From assembly GCA_963836605.1 (NCBI GenBank), contig CAWIKB010000009.1, positions 62,001 through 126,000 on the forward strand: a stretch of 64,000 bases of DNA, given 5' to 3'. This document shows, piece by piece, positions 46,244-55,671 of this stretch; positions within the stretch are counted from its first letter, which is position 1; each line of letters begins with the position of its first letter. Source of the stretch: Bog-473 sp963836605 (GTDB taxonomy: Bacteria > Actinomycetota > Acidimicrobiia > Acidimicrobiales > RAAP-2). The translations under genes and the position numbers were made by a program. The notes below the pieces were generated by a model. The model was not told the origin of the DNA. It was given only the letters and a program-made list of their open reading frames with translations, and ran no database searches.

Positions 46244-47413
46244 GTGCTGACACTGACGAATGAGGTCAAATCCACGCTGAGCCGTCAGGCGATCGAGGTT
46301 CCTTCCTGGGCATTTGGGAATTCGGGGACGAGGTTCAAGGTCTTCTCGCAGCCCGGTGTGCCCAGGGATCCATTCGAGAAGGTGGCCGACGCCGCGCAGG
46401 TGCACCGATTCACCGGTTTGGCGCCCACGGTCGCGTTGCATATTCCGTGGGATCGCGTCGGCGATTTCGACAAGTTCGCTCGCTTCGCCGAAGAACTCGG
46501 CATCCAGCTGGGCACCATCAACACGAACACCTTTCAGGACGACGACTACAAGCTGGGCAGTCTGTGTCACGTCGACGAGGCGATTCGAACCAAAGCCGTG
46601 GGTCACGCCCTCGAGTGCATCGACATCATGAACATCGTCGGGAGTAACGATCTGAAGATCTGGCTGCCCGACGGATTCAATTACCCGGGACAGGGAGATC
46701 TCCGGGACCGACAGGATCGGCTCGCCGACTCGCTCGGTCAGATCTACGCCCGACTCAGCGAGGACCAGCGTCTCGTCCTCGAATACAAGTTCTTCGAACC
46801 CGCGTTCTATTCCACAGACGTCCCGGACTGGGGGACGGCGTACGTTCAGTGCCTTGCACTCGGGGAGCGCGCGGTCGTGTGCCTCGACACGGGCCACCAC
46901 GCTCCGGGAACGAACATCGAGTTCATCGTCATGCAGCTCCTCCGACTCGGGAAGCTCGGTGCGTTCGACTTCAATTCCCGCTTCTACGCGGATGACGACC
47001 TGATGGTCGGTGCAGCCGACCCATTTCAGCTGTTTCGCATCCTGTGCGAGGTGGTGAGGGGCGGTGGATTCGACGCTGGCGCAAGGGTTCACTTCATGCT
47101 CGACCAGTGTCACAACATCGAAGCAAAGATTCCGGCGCAGATTCGGTCCGTGCTCAACGTCCAGGAGATGACTGCTCGGGCTCTCCTGGTCGACCGGGAG
47201 GCCCTGGCCCGAGCGGAACGAGCTGGCGACGTCATCGGAGCGAATGACGCGTTGATGGATGCCTTCTATACCGACGTCCGGCCAGCCCTGGCCGAATGGC
47301 GTACCGAGAACGGCTTGCCGGAGGACCCGATGGCTGCCTATCGAGCAAGTGGGTACGCCGAGCAGATCATCGCCGACAGGGTGGATGGAGAACAGGTGGG
47401 ATGGGGCGCATGA
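46244..47413 (+). CDS. rhaI: L-rhamnose isomerase, RhaI type
   Basis: A 389-residue xylose-isomerase-like TIM barrel of the RhaI type known from Pseudomonas stutzeri, not the enterobacterial RhaA. It converts L-rhamnose to L-rhamnulose using divalent metal. Metal-binding motifs visible are LEYKFFEPAFYSTD, LDTGHHAPGTN and FDFNSRFYADDDLMVG. The start is the GTG at 46244. Its stop overlaps the next gene's ATG (ATGA), so the isomerase and the aldolase fusion are translated together. It follows the FMN dehydrogenase by 36 bases on the same strand. Confidence 0.92.
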   Translation: MLTLTNEVKSTLSRQAIEVPSWAFGNSGTRFKVFSQPGVPRDPFEKVADAAQVHRFTGLAPTVALHIPWDRVGDFDKFARFAEELGIQLGTINTNTFQDDDYKLGSLCHVDEAIRTKAVGHALECIDIMNIVGSNDLKIWLPDGFNYPGQGDLRDRQDRLADSLGQIYARLSEDQRLVLEYKFFEPAFYSTDVPDWGTAYVQCLALGERAVVCLDTGHHAPGTNIEFIVMQLLRLGKLGAFDFNSRFYADDDLMVGAADPFQLFRILCEVVRGGGFDAGARVHFMLDQCHNIEAKIPAQIRSVLNVQEMTARALLVDREALARAERAGDVIGANDALMDAFYTDVRPALAEWRTENGLPEDPMAAYRASGYAEQIIADRVDGEQVGWGA

Positions 47414-49443
47414 ACCCCGTCGCCGCACAGCTGCTTGAGCGGTCGCATCGCCTCGGGGCAGACCGGCGGAACACAAATTTCGCTGGCGGCAACACCTCGG
47501 CGAAGGGAAGTGAGCGCGACCCCGTCACGGGCAAAGATGTTGATCTCATCTGGGTCAAGGGCTCCGGCGGCGATCTGGGCACGCTGACCGAAGCCGGGCT
47601 GGCCGTCCTGCGACTCGACAGGCTGCGAGCGTTGGTCGCCGTCTATCCCGGAGAGGCCCGGGAGGACGAGATGGTGCCCGCATTTGACTTCTGCCTGCAC
47701 GGCCGGGCCGGGGCCACACCATCCATCGACACTGCGATGCACGGCCTGATCCAAGCCCCTCATGTCGACCATCTGCATCCCGACAGCGTCATTGCCATCG
47801 CGGCAGCGGCAGACGGTGAACGACTGACCCGAGGCGTCTTTGGCACCCGGGTCGCCTGGGTCCCCTGGCGCCGCCCCGGATTCCAGCTGGGCCTCGACAT
47901 CGCGGCGGTCTATGAGGACAATCCTGACGCTATCGGGGTGGTACTCGGTGGTCACGGCATCACGGCGTGGGGTGCCACGAGCGACGAAGCGGAAACCAAC
48001 AGCCTCTGGATGATCGAAACGGCACGTGCCTACCTCGATGCGCATGGCGGACCTTTGCCCTTTGGCGAACCGGACACCGCACGGGCCGCTCTCCCACCAG
48101 CAGAGCGCCGAGAGAAGGCAGCACAGTTGGCCCCAGTCCTGCGACGCATCGCCTCGCACGACCAGCGCATGGTAGGCCAATTCACCGATACCAACGAAGT
48201 GCTGGAATTCTTGTCAGCCACAAAGTTGTTCGCTCTGGCTGAGCTCGGGACCTCGTGTCCCGACCATTTCCTCCGCACCAAAGTCAAGCCCCTCGTCTTG
48301 GATCTCCCTGCGGATGCTCCAATCGACCAATGTCTCGCTCGTCTGGGTGAGCTTCACGAGCAGTACCGCCGGGACTACACCGCCTATTACGAACGGTACG
48401 CCGACGACAAATCACCCCCGATGCGCGGCGCTGACCCGTCCATCGTGCTTGTGCCGGGTGTGGGAATGTTCTCTTACGGCCGGGACAAGCAGACAGCTCG
48501 GGTGGCCGGCGAGTTCTACGTGAACGCCATCAATGTCATGCGCGGAGCCGAGGCCGTCTCCACGTACTCCCCGATTCCGGAGTCCGAGAAGTTTCGCATC
48601 GAGTATTGGTCTCTCGAGGAGGCCAAACTGCAAAGGCTGCCGAAGCCGGCGCGTCACACCGGGCGGATCGCCCTGGTGACGGGCGCAGCGAGTGGGATCG
48701 GCCGATCCATCGCCGAACAGCTCGCTGCGGAGGGCGCCTGTGTGGTCATTGCCGATCTCGATGCGGCGAAAGCGGTCGGGGTTGCCGGCAAGATCGGTTC
48801 GGCGGATCGCGCAGTAGGGGTCGTGCTCGACGTGAGCGATGACGACTCGGTGCGATCTGCCGTCGCGGCCGCGATTTTGGCGTTCGGTGGGCTCGACCTG
48901 GTCGTCAACAACGCCGGACTCTCGATCTCCGCCCCACTGCTCGAAACGTCTGAGGCTGATTGGGATCGTCAGCACGCGGTCATGGCCAAAGGCAGTTTCT
49001 TGGTGGCCAAAGCGGCGGCACGAGCAATGGTCGACCAGGGTCTCGGAGGCGACATTGTGTACGTCGTCTCGAAGAACGCGATCTTTGCCGGTCCCAACAA
49101 CCTTGCCTACGGTGCGGCCAAGGCCGACCAGGCCCACCAAGTTCGTCTCTTGGCGGCGGAACTGGGGGAATACGGCATCCGGGTCAATGGCGTGAATCCC
49201 GACGCGGTCGTACGGGGGAGCGGCATCTTCTCCGGCGGCTGGGGTGCGCAGCGTGCGGCCGTCTACGGGGTACCAGAAGGGGAGTTGGGATCCTTCTACG
49301 CACAGCGCACGCTGCTCAAGCGCGAGGTGTTGCCCCATCACGTTGCTTCTGCCGTCGCAGCCCTGGTCTCGGATGAGTTCAGCCACACCACCGGGCTCTT
49401 GGTGCCCGTCGACGCAGGGGTTGCCGCTGCGTTCTTGCGCTGA
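47410..49443 (+). CDS. rhaD: Bifunctional rhamnulose-1-phosphate aldolase/short-chain dehydrogenase
   Basis: A 677-residue fusion. About residues 1-400 form a class II (zinc) aldolase with FAGGNTSAKGS, the zinc-ligand motif VDHLHPDSVIAIAA and VVLGGHGITAWG. About 415-677 form an SDR with VTGAASGIGRSIAEQL and the YGAAKADQA catalytic motif. The aldolase splits L-rhamnulose-1-phosphate into dihydroxyacetone phosphate and L-lactaldehyde; the fused dehydrogenase is thought to oxidise the lactaldehyde. This architecture is known in bacteria that use RhaI and RhaB. The ATG at 47410 overlaps the rhaI stop. Confidence 0.94.
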   Translation: MNPVAAQLLERSHRLGADRRNTNFAGGNTSAKGSERDPVTGKDVDLIWVKGSGGDLGTLTEAGLAVLRLDRLRALVAVYPGEAREDEMVPAFDFCLHGRAGATPSIDTAMHGLIQAPHVDHLHPDSVIAIAAAADGERLTRGVFGTRVAWVPWRRPGFQLGLDIAAVYEDNPDAIGVVLGGHGITAWGATSDEAETNSLWMIETARAYLDAHGGPLPFGEPDTARAALPPAERREKAAQLAPVLRRIASHDQRMVGQFTDTNEVLEFLSATKLFALAELGTSCPDHFLRTKVKPLVLDLPADAPIDQCLARLGELHEQYRRDYTAYYERYADDKSPPMRGADPSIVLVPGVGMFSYGRDKQTARVAGEFYVNAINVMRGAEAVSTYSPIPESEKFRIEYWSLEEAKLQRLPKPARHTGRIALVTGAASGIGRSIAEQLAAEGACVVIADLDAAKAVGVAGKIGSADRAVGVVLDVSDDDSVRSAVAAAILAFGGLDLVVNNAGLSISAPLLETSEADWDRQHAVMAKGSFLVAKAAARAMVDQGLGGDIVYVVSKNAIFAGPNNLAYGAAKADQAHQVRLLAAELGEYGIRVNGVNPDAVVRGSGIFSGGWGAQRAAVYGVPEGELGSFYAQRTLLKREVLPHHVASAVAALVSDEFSHTTGLLVPVDAGVAAAFLR

Positions 49444-49445
49444 CC

Positions 49446-50807
49446 GTGCCGCCACGGATCTTCGCGGCCGTCGACCTCGGCGCTTCGAGTGCGCGAGTCA
49501 TAGCCGGCGCAGTGAGGCCGGACAGGATCGAGTTGCAGGAGGTCCAACGGATCTCGAACGGCCCGATCGCCAGAGACGGTCATCTGCGCTGGGACCTCAA
49601 CCGGCTCTACCAGATGGTCCTGTCCGCTCTGCGCCGGATCCCTGAGGCGGAGTCCGTCGCCATCGACGGCTGGGGCGTGGACTACGGGTTGTTGGATGAC
49701 GATGGAAGTCTCCTTGCTGACCCCGTGGCGTACCGGGATGATCGGACCGAAGCCGTTCTCGAACACGTGCACGGGCTGGTCCCACCCGAGGAGCTGTATC
49801 GCGTCACGGGCACGCAGCACCTTCCGTTCAACACCATCTACCAGATCGTCGCCGAGCAGCAAGGCCCCTTGTGGTCCCGGGCCTCGCATGCAGTGCTCAT
49901 CCCGGACCTCGTCGCCTACTGGCTCACCGGCGAGTTGCACAGCGAGCTGACGAATGCCTCTACGACGGCCCTCCTTGATCTTGCCTCATCATCATGGTCG
50001 ATACAGTTGCTCGATCGGCTGGGGATTCCCTCCGATCTCTTTCCGCCCATCGCAAGGCCTGGCTCCATCCGTGGAACCGCTCCAGGACAGCTCCCGGTCG
50101 TCAATGTCTGCTCGCACGACACGGCGTCGGCCATTGCGGCTGTACCCGCAACGACGGAACGCTTTGCCTATGTGTCCTGCGGGACCTGGTCCTTGGTCGG
50201 TCTGGAACTGGAAGCCCCGATTCTCACCGACGACGCGCGACGAGCAAACTTCACCAACGAGCTCGGCGTCGGCGGTCGAATCAGATTCCTGCGCAACGTG
50301 GGAGGGCTGTGGCTTCTGCAGGAATGCCTGCGTCAATGGGGGACGGATGACCGGGCTGCGCTGCTCGAGGCGGCAGCTCGCCTGGGGCGGGGTGGTCCGC
50401 TCATCGACCCTGATGACCCCATATTTGTTGCGCCAGGAGACATGCCGACTCGCATTTCCGAAGCCGTGTTGGGTCCCGACGGTCGGATAGAACCTCCCGT
50501 GATAGTCCGGTGCATTCTTGATTCGCTGGCTGAAGCGTTTGCAGGCACCCTGGCCAAGGCCTGCGCGCTGGCCCACAGAAAGCTCGACGTGGTCCATATT
50601 GTCGGTGGAGGCTCTCAAAATGGCCTTCTCTGCCAACTGACCGCCGACGCCGCTGGAGTCCCGGTCCTGGCCGGGCCGGCCGAGGCGACGGCTTTCGGCA
50701 ACATCGTCGTCCAGGCCCAGAGCATTGGCGCGTTGCCGTCGTCCCTCGATGCTGCGAGAGCCAGCATCGCCGCCTCGGTAACACTTGTCCGCTACGACCC
50801 TGCGTAG
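49446..50807 (+). CDS. rhaB: Rhamnulokinase
   Basis: A 453-residue FGGY-family sugar kinase. The N-terminal phosphate loop AAVDLGASSARVIAG and SVAIDGWGVDYGLLDDDG are typical of RhaB, as are NVCSHDTASAIAA, the adenine-side FAYVSCGTWSLVGLEL and the C-terminal VHIVGGGSQNGLLCQLTADA. It phosphorylates L-rhamnulose at O1 and feeds RhaD. The GTG at 49446 lies two bases after the rhaD stop, so rhaI-rhaD-rhaB form one operon. A mutarotase gene is not seen nearby. Confidence 0.95.
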   Translation: MPPRIFAAVDLGASSARVIAGAVRPDRIELQEVQRISNGPIARDGHLRWDLNRLYQMVLSALRRIPEAESVAIDGWGVDYGLLDDDGSLLADPVAYRDDRTEAVLEHVHGLVPPEELYRVTGTQHLPFNTIYQIVAEQQGPLWSRASHAVLIPDLVAYWLTGELHSELTNASTTALLDLASSSWSIQLLDRLGIPSDLFPPIARPGSIRGTAPGQLPVVNVCSHDTASAIAAVPATTERFAYVSCGTWSLVGLELEAPILTDDARRANFTNELGVGGRIRFLRNVGGLWLLQECLRQWGTDDRAALLEAAARLGRGGPLIDPDDPIFVAPGDMPTRISEAVLGPDGRIEPPVIVRCILDSLAEAFAGTLAKACALAHRKLDVVHIVGGGSQNGLLCQLTADAAGVPVLAGPAEATAFGNIVVQAQSIGALPSSLDAARASIAASVTLVRYDPA

Positions 50808-50882
50808 GTCCGTGCACACCTGTCGGGTGACCCGCCGACTTGCCTCTCTTCCCGCCCCGCTCGTGATGGGCTGCAGCGCGAC

Positions 50883-51656
50883 CTAGAGGCGCATGATCCA
50901 ACCGCCGTCGACGGAAATCGTCTGCCCGTTGATCCAGTCGCCGGCGGGTGAGCACAGCAGCAACATTGCGCCGACGAGATCTGCTGGCGGCCCCGACGTC
51001 TTCCCCGGAATCTGCTGTCCGAGCACATCTCGAAACGGTGAATCCTCGGGAAGGCTGACGTAGCCGCTCTCGCTGGCAACGAGTCCGGGGGCTATCCCGT
51101 TCACGTTGATGCCTCGAGGCCCCAGTTCGGCGGCGAGGTTGGCCGTAAGCCCGTGGAGAGCGTACTTGCTGACGCCGTAGATGCCGCCGGCCATGAATGC
51201 CCCGGCGGAGAGACCGTTGATGACGCTGCCTCCGCCTCGAGCTTCCATGGACTCGATGACGGCCTGGGTGCACAGGAGCGGGCCCCGCAGATTGACGTTG
51301 AGCACCCGATCCCACTCGGCGACGGGCATGTTGGCCAGTCCGAAGGGCGGCAGGTCGGTCATGATCGCCGCGTTGTTGATCAGGATGTCGATGCCGCCGA
51401 AGTGATCGATGGTGCCGGCTGCCATTTCAGCCGTTGAGGCATCCGAACGCACGTCCACGTGCAGTCCGGCTGCACGAAACCCCTGGGCGGTCAAGGTGTT
51501 GGCGACTTCCGTGCTCGCCTCAAGATTCAGGTCCGCAATGACGACGGACGCCCCGGTGCTGCAGAGAGCCTCGGCGTAGACGCTGCCGATGTCGCCCGCC
51601 CCGCCCGTCACGATCGCCACTTTGTCGCTGAGGTCAAAAAGCTTCTCCAGATCCAT
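50883..51656 (-). CDS. SDR-family oxidoreductase
   Basis: A 257-residue short-chain dehydrogenase. The nucleotide loop is VTGGAGDIGSVYAEAL, the strand-4 motif INNAAIM, and the catalytic motif YGVSKYALHG with Ser in NGLSAGAF. The C terminus (WINGQTISVDGGW) is standard. The ATG at 51656 is chosen because LFDLSDKVAIVTGG follows closely. It is divergent from the aldehyde dehydrogenase at 51752 and convergent with rhaB. No substrate can be assigned. Confidence 0.87.
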   Translation of the reverse strand: MDLEKLFDLSDKVAIVTGGAGDIGSVYAEALCSTGASVVIADLNLEASTEVANTLTAQGFRAAGLHVDVRSDASTAEMAAGTIDHFGGIDILINNAAIMTDLPPFGLANMPVAEWDRVLNVNLRGPLLCTQAVIESMEARGGGSVINGLSAGAFMAGGIYGVSKYALHGLTANLAAELGPRGINVNGIAPGLVASESGYVSLPEDSPFRDVLGQQIPGKTSGPPADLVGAMLLLCSPAGDWINGQTISVDGGWIMRL

Positions 51657-51751
51657 TTCGGTATTCCACACGGAAGGAGGGGTTGAAGTCAAGTGCCTTA
51701 AGTAGTAAGACAAGTGAGTTGACAGCGAAGCCAGACCAGGAGGCACATGAG

Positions 51752-53206
51752 ATGACGGCTGACAGGAGGGTGCCCGAGGTACACCTGCATATTGGCGGTG
51801 ATCTCCGGGCCGAAGGGTCCGCAGGAAGGCATGAGCACGTCTTCCCGGCGACCGGCGAAGTCCAGGGATTCGTGCCCATGGCTGGGCCCGTCGACGTCGA
51901 CTCGGCCGTGAGAGCGGCCCAGGACGCCCTCCAGGTGTGGGGTACGTGGAGGCCGGCCGACCGGGGCCGCGTCTTGCACCGCCTGGGGGAGCTGATGGAG
52001 CGGGACCGTGACGAGCTGGCGCGGCTGTCGGTACTCGACAACGGGATGACGGCGACGATGAGCCCGTTACTTGTCGACCTGATGACCTCCTGGACCAGTT
52101 ACTACGCGGGATGGGCCGACAAGATCGAGGGTCGCGTGACCTCGTCTCCATCGCAGCAGCGGGAGCTGGGATACACGATGCCCGAGCCCTACGGTGTCGT
52201 TGGCATCATCCTCACCTGGAATGGCCCGCTCGTGTCGGTGGGAATGAAGCTCATCCCGGCGCTCGCCGCCGGCAACACGGTGGTCATGAAGCCTTCCGAG
52301 CTGACCCCATACGCGACCGAACACTTGATGGCTTTGATCCGTGAAGCGGGGATCCCGGCCGGAGTCGTCAACCTGTTGCTTGGCGGACCCGAAGCCGGCG
52401 ACGCACTCGTGCGCCATGAACTCGTGAAGAAGGTGACCTTCACGGGTGGACCAGCAACGGCTCGCAGAATCCTTGCGGCGTGCGCGGAATCATTGAAGCC
52501 AGCGGTGTTGGAGCTGGGCGGGAAGTCGGCCAACGTGATCTTCCCGGATGCCGACCTCGACCTCGCCCTGGCGATCAACGCGTTCGCCGTGTTCGGGACG
52601 CTTGCGGGCCAAGGGTGCGCGATTGCCACCCGGATGATCGTGCATGACGACATCTACGACGAAGTGGCCGAACGGATCGAAGCTGTCGTCCGAACTCTTC
52701 GCTGTGGAGATCCCTTCGACCCCGAAGTCGTGGTGGGACCCGTCGTGACGAGGGGGGCGCAGAAGCGCATCCTGGACATGATCGAAAAGGCGCAAGCACA
52801 GGGCGCAAAGCTGCTCGCCGGTGGGAACGTGCCGCAAGGTCTCAGCGATGGGTTCTTCGTCGAGCCCACGGTTCTGGGAGACGTTGATCCGGCCAGTCAA
52901 CTTGGGCAGGTTGAGGTGTTCGGGCCGGTGCTCTCGCTGATGCGGTTCCACGACGAAGAAGAGGCAGTAAATATCGCCAACGCCACGGAGTACGGCCTCG
53001 CGGCCTACCTGTTCACCAACGACGCGGCGCGCATCCATCGATTGGTGTCGCGCCTCGAGGCTGGCGGCGTCTACGTCAATGGCGCGTCACCGGTCGTTGG
53101 GTGCGATCTCCCCTTTGGCGGTGTCGGCATCTCGGGCTACGGCCGAGAAGGTGGCGAGGAAGGGCTGTTCGAGTTTCTGCAGACGAAGGCGGTCGCCGTC
53201 GCATGA
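51752..53206 (+). CDS. NAD-dependent aldehyde dehydrogenase, second copy
   Basis: A 484-residue ALDH with IILTWNGPLVSVGMKLIPAL, FTGGPATARRIL (Pro replaces the usual residue in the NAD-loop region), LELGGKSANVIF and catalytic Cys in AGQGCAIATRM. AGGAGG at 51738-51743 fits the ATG at 51752; the ATG at 51747 is in another frame. The stop overlaps the next SDR start (ATGA). In the 95-base gap to the divergent SDR, CAAGTG occurs at 51690 and 51711, exactly 21 bases apart, possibly a regulator site. It could oxidise an aldehyde in the second catabolic operon. Confidence 0.9.
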   Translation: MTADRRVPEVHLHIGGDLRAEGSAGRHEHVFPATGEVQGFVPMAGPVDVDSAVRAAQDALQVWGTWRPADRGRVLHRLGELMERDRDELARLSVLDNGMTATMSPLLVDLMTSWTSYYAGWADKIEGRVTSSPSQQRELGYTMPEPYGVVGIILTWNGPLVSVGMKLIPALAAGNTVVMKPSELTPYATEHLMALIREAGIPAGVVNLLLGGPEAGDALVRHELVKKVTFTGGPATARRILAACAESLKPAVLELGGKSANVIFPDADLDLALAINAFAVFGTLAGQGCAIATRMIVHDDIYDEVAERIEAVVRTLRCGDPFDPEVVVGPVVTRGAQKRILDMIEKAQAQGAKLLAGGNVPQGLSDGFFVEPTVLGDVDPASQLGQVEVFGPVLSLMRFHDEEEAVNIANATEYGLAAYLFTNDAARIHRLVSRLEAGGVYVNGASPVVGCDLPFGGVGISGYGREGGEEGLFEFLQTKAVAVA

Positions 53207-54009
53207 CATTGCCCTTCGAGCTCAGAGGTACCGTCGTCGTGCTGACCGGCGCCGGAAGTGGGATCGGACGTGCAACTGCGCTGTCGTTTGCCGCGCGCGG
53301 CGCCAAGGTGGCCGTGAGCGATCTCGACGGTGCTCGAGCAGAGGAAACAGCCTCGCTCGTGGGTGAATCGGGTGGGGAGGCGATCGCGCTCGCCGTCGAC
53401 GTCTCTCGGCGTGAGGATATCGAAGAACTACGCGAACTATCCCTGGAGCGATTCGGTCGGATCGATGTTGTCATGAACAACGTCGGAGTCATCGCCATGG
53501 GTGCTCCTGAATCTTTGCCATACGAGGCATGGGAGCGCGTCATCGATCTGAACCTCATGAGTGTCGTGCGCAGCAATCTCGTCTTTCTGCCCCACCTGAT
53601 CGCACAAGGCAGCGGTCACGTCATCAACACCGCATCAGCGTCAGGTCTCCTGGCGTACGGCTTCGACCGCCTTCCGTACGTGTCGACCAAGCACGCCGTC
53701 GTCGGCCTATCCGAGGCGCTTGCGCTCTACCTGGGACCAAAAGGTGTGGGGGTGACGTGCGTGTGCCCGTCCGGCGTGATCACCAACATCCTCGAGCAGA
53801 TCACGTTCTACGGCGAATCCACTTCTCCACGAGCCCCGCAACATGCCCTGATGGAAGCCGCCGAGGTCGGAGAGCTCATCGCCGAAGGCGTCGCAAACGG
53901 GTCGTTTCTCGTCGTGACCGCAGTCGAGATCTACGACGAACTACGCGAGCGAGCGGCGGATCCCGAGGCGTACATCCAGCGGATGATCAAGGAGCAAGTG
54001 AGTGACTGA
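53203..54009 (+). CDS. SDR-family oxidoreductase
   Basis: A 268-residue SDR with LTGAGSGIGRATALSFA, the NNVG strand-4 motif and the YVSTKHAVVGLSEAL catalytic motif. The C-terminal substrate loop is followed by a helical extension (EIYDELRERAADPEAYIQRM) often seen in SDRs of terpenoid or lipid pathways. It is coupled at both ends: its ATG overlaps the ALDH stop and its last eight bases overlap the next gene. The product is probably an alcohol or ketone of the pathway; the substrate is unknown. Confidence 0.86.
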   Translation: MTLPFELRGTVVVLTGAGSGIGRATALSFAARGAKVAVSDLDGARAEETASLVGESGGEAIALAVDVSRREDIEELRELSLERFGRIDVVMNNVGVIAMGAPESLPYEAWERVIDLNLMSVVRSNLVFLPHLIAQGSGHVINTASASGLLAYGFDRLPYVSTKHAVVGLSEALALYLGPKGVGVTCVCPSGVITNILEQITFYGESTSPRAPQHALMEAAEVGELIAEGVANGSFLVVTAVEIYDELRERAADPEAYIQRMIKEQVSD

Positions 54010-54799
54010 GTGGTCGAACAGCGACGACCGCCGGGCTGACGCCCGCGCTGAATACGAGAAAATCATGACGACCCCGAGCCCCGATCCGACCGGCGCCTAT
54101 ATCGAGACGGGCGTCATCGGCTTCGTGTTCGGCGAGATGTGGCGGCGTGGCGTCCTCACCCCTCGGGATCGGCGATTGATCACACTCTCATGCGTCGGAG
54201 CGGCTGGTGCGACGATCCCTATCGAGACGCACGTGTGGGCGGCGCTGAACAGCGGCGATCTCTCCTACGCGGAGTTCGACGAGTTCGTGTTGTTCTTCGG
54301 AACGCAACTTGGCTGGCCCAAGGCGTCAGCGATGACCACGCAGGGCATGATGTCCGCGTTCCGCATGTCTGAAGAACGCCACATTCCTCTCGAGCAACAC
54401 GAATTCGAACGCTGGGTGGAGCCCGCTGATGACGATATTCGGCGCGCTCGTGGCGAAGAAGCCTATTCGGACGTGCATGGTGCGAGTGCCCCGCCGGCGG
54501 TGACAGCCTTCCGCGGCCGGTCCTACCTTGACTTCCTCTACGGCGAAGTGTGGCAGCGCGAGATGCACCTGTCCCGCCGTGACAAGCGGATTGTCAGCAT
54601 CTGCTGCGCGGGGTCGGTCGGGGTCGACGAAGAGGTGATCGCTCATCTGCGGGCGGCGCTGAGGCAGGACGAGCTCACATATGAGGACCTGCAGGAGCTC
54701 GTTGTCCACTACGCCGTCTATCTGGGCTGGCCTTTGGGCGCACATCTCGACGATCTCCTCCTCCAGGTCGCGCGCGAGCTGGGGGAGGAGGCGTCATGA
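54002..54799 (+). CDS. Tandem carboxymuconolactone-decarboxylase-like protein
   Basis: A 265-residue protein with two copies of the CMD/AhpD-like helical domain: about residues 40-125 (LITLSCVGAAGATIPIETHV, LSYAEFDEFVLFFGTQLGWP) and 170-262 (RIVSICCAGSVGVDEEVIAH, LTYEDLQELVVHYAVYLGWP). The AhpD CxxC redox pair is absent in both, so a lyase/decarboxylase or binding role is likelier than peroxidase activity. The GTG at 54002 overlaps the SDR, and the stop overlaps the next ATG. The placement suggests work on a lactone or keto-acid intermediate. Confidence 0.8.
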   Translation: MTEWSNSDDRRADARAEYEKIMTTPSPDPTGAYIETGVIGFVFGEMWRRGVLTPRDRRLITLSCVGAAGATIPIETHVWAALNSGDLSYAEFDEFVLFFGTQLGWPKASAMTTQGMMSAFRMSEERHIPLEQHEFERWVEPADDDIRRARGEEAYSDVHGASAPPAVTAFRGRSYLDFLYGEVWQREMHLSRRDKRIVSICCAGSVGVDEEVIAHLRAALRQDELTYEDLQELVVHYAVYLGWPLGAHLDDLLLQVARELGEEAS

Positions 54800-55626
54800 T
54801 GGAAGGGTTCAAGACGCGTGTCGGGTTCATCGGGCTCGGCAGTCAGGGTGGACCCATGGCGGAACGGATCGTCCAAGCCGGTTACGCGACGTCGCTCTGG
54901 GCTCGTCGAGCCGAGGCCCTCGTCCCATTTGAGGCAACCGACGCCGTCATCGTCGCCACTCCGGCAGAACTCGCTGAACGCTCCGACGTGCTCTGCATCT
55001 GCGTGGTCGATGATGGTGGAGTTGACGAGATCTTGCGAGGATCAGACGGTGCTCTCACGGCGCTGGCAGATGATTCGGTGGTGGTGATTCACAGCACGGT
55101 CCATCCGGGTACGTGCTTGCGTCTCCAAGCCGATTATCCGAACGTGCACGTCGTTGACGCCCCGGTCAGCGGGGGAGGGTACATGGCGACCGCCCGCGAA
55201 CTGCTCGTCATGGTCGGCGGCTCGGTTGATGTCGTCGAGCGCTGCCGACCCATCTTCGAGACCTTCGGCAATCCCGTCCTCCACCTCGGGCCGCTCGGTT
55301 CGGGCCAGGAAGCGAAGATTCTCAACAACACCGTGTTTGCCGCCCAGCTCGCACTGGCCCGCGAGGTGTTCGCCTTGGCCGCAGATCGGGACCTTGACCA
55401 GGCAGCGCTGGCGACGGTCTTGTCGCGTGGGAGCGGACGCAGCTATGCCGCTGAGGTCATAGGGGGGAGCGGGTACGACCTCGAGACATTGGCTCCTCTG
55501 GCCGGCCCGCTCCTGGCCAAGGACTTCGGAATCCTCCTTGACTTCATCGGTCCAAGGGAGTCGCTGTTCATTGAGGCCGCCCGCGAGGCGCTCGTTCGCA
55601 TGCATGTCACTCCGGCGGACCACTGA
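54796..55626 (+). CDS. 3-hydroxyisobutyrate dehydrogenase family protein
   Basis: A 276-residue beta-hydroxyacid dehydrogenase. Signature VGFIGLGSQGGPMAERIVQAG starts at residue 9, the substrate motif is VDAPVSGGGYMATA, and the catalytic Lys lies in GSGQEAKILNNTVF. The family oxidises 3-hydroxyisobutyrate, tartronate semialdehyde, 6-phosphogluconate-like or other beta-hydroxyacids; the specific substrate cannot be told. The ATG overlaps the CMD-like stop. It closes the ALDH-SDR-CMD operon, 45 bases before the TetR gene. Confidence 0.87.
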   Translation: MMEGFKTRVGFIGLGSQGGPMAERIVQAGYATSLWARRAEALVPFEATDAVIVATPAELAERSDVLCICVVDDGGVDEILRGSDGALTALADDSVVVIHSTVHPGTCLRLQADYPNVHVVDAPVSGGGYMATARELLVMVGGSVDVVERCRPIFETFGNPVLHLGPLGSGQEAKILNNTVFAAQLALAREVFALAADRDLDQAALATVLSRGSGRSYAAEVIGGSGYDLETLAPLAGPLLAKDFGILLDFIGPRESLFIEAAREALVRMHVTPADH

Positions 55627-55671
55627 ACCAATCGTCGTGTTCAATCGGGCCCCGTGCCAAGCTGTCGATCC

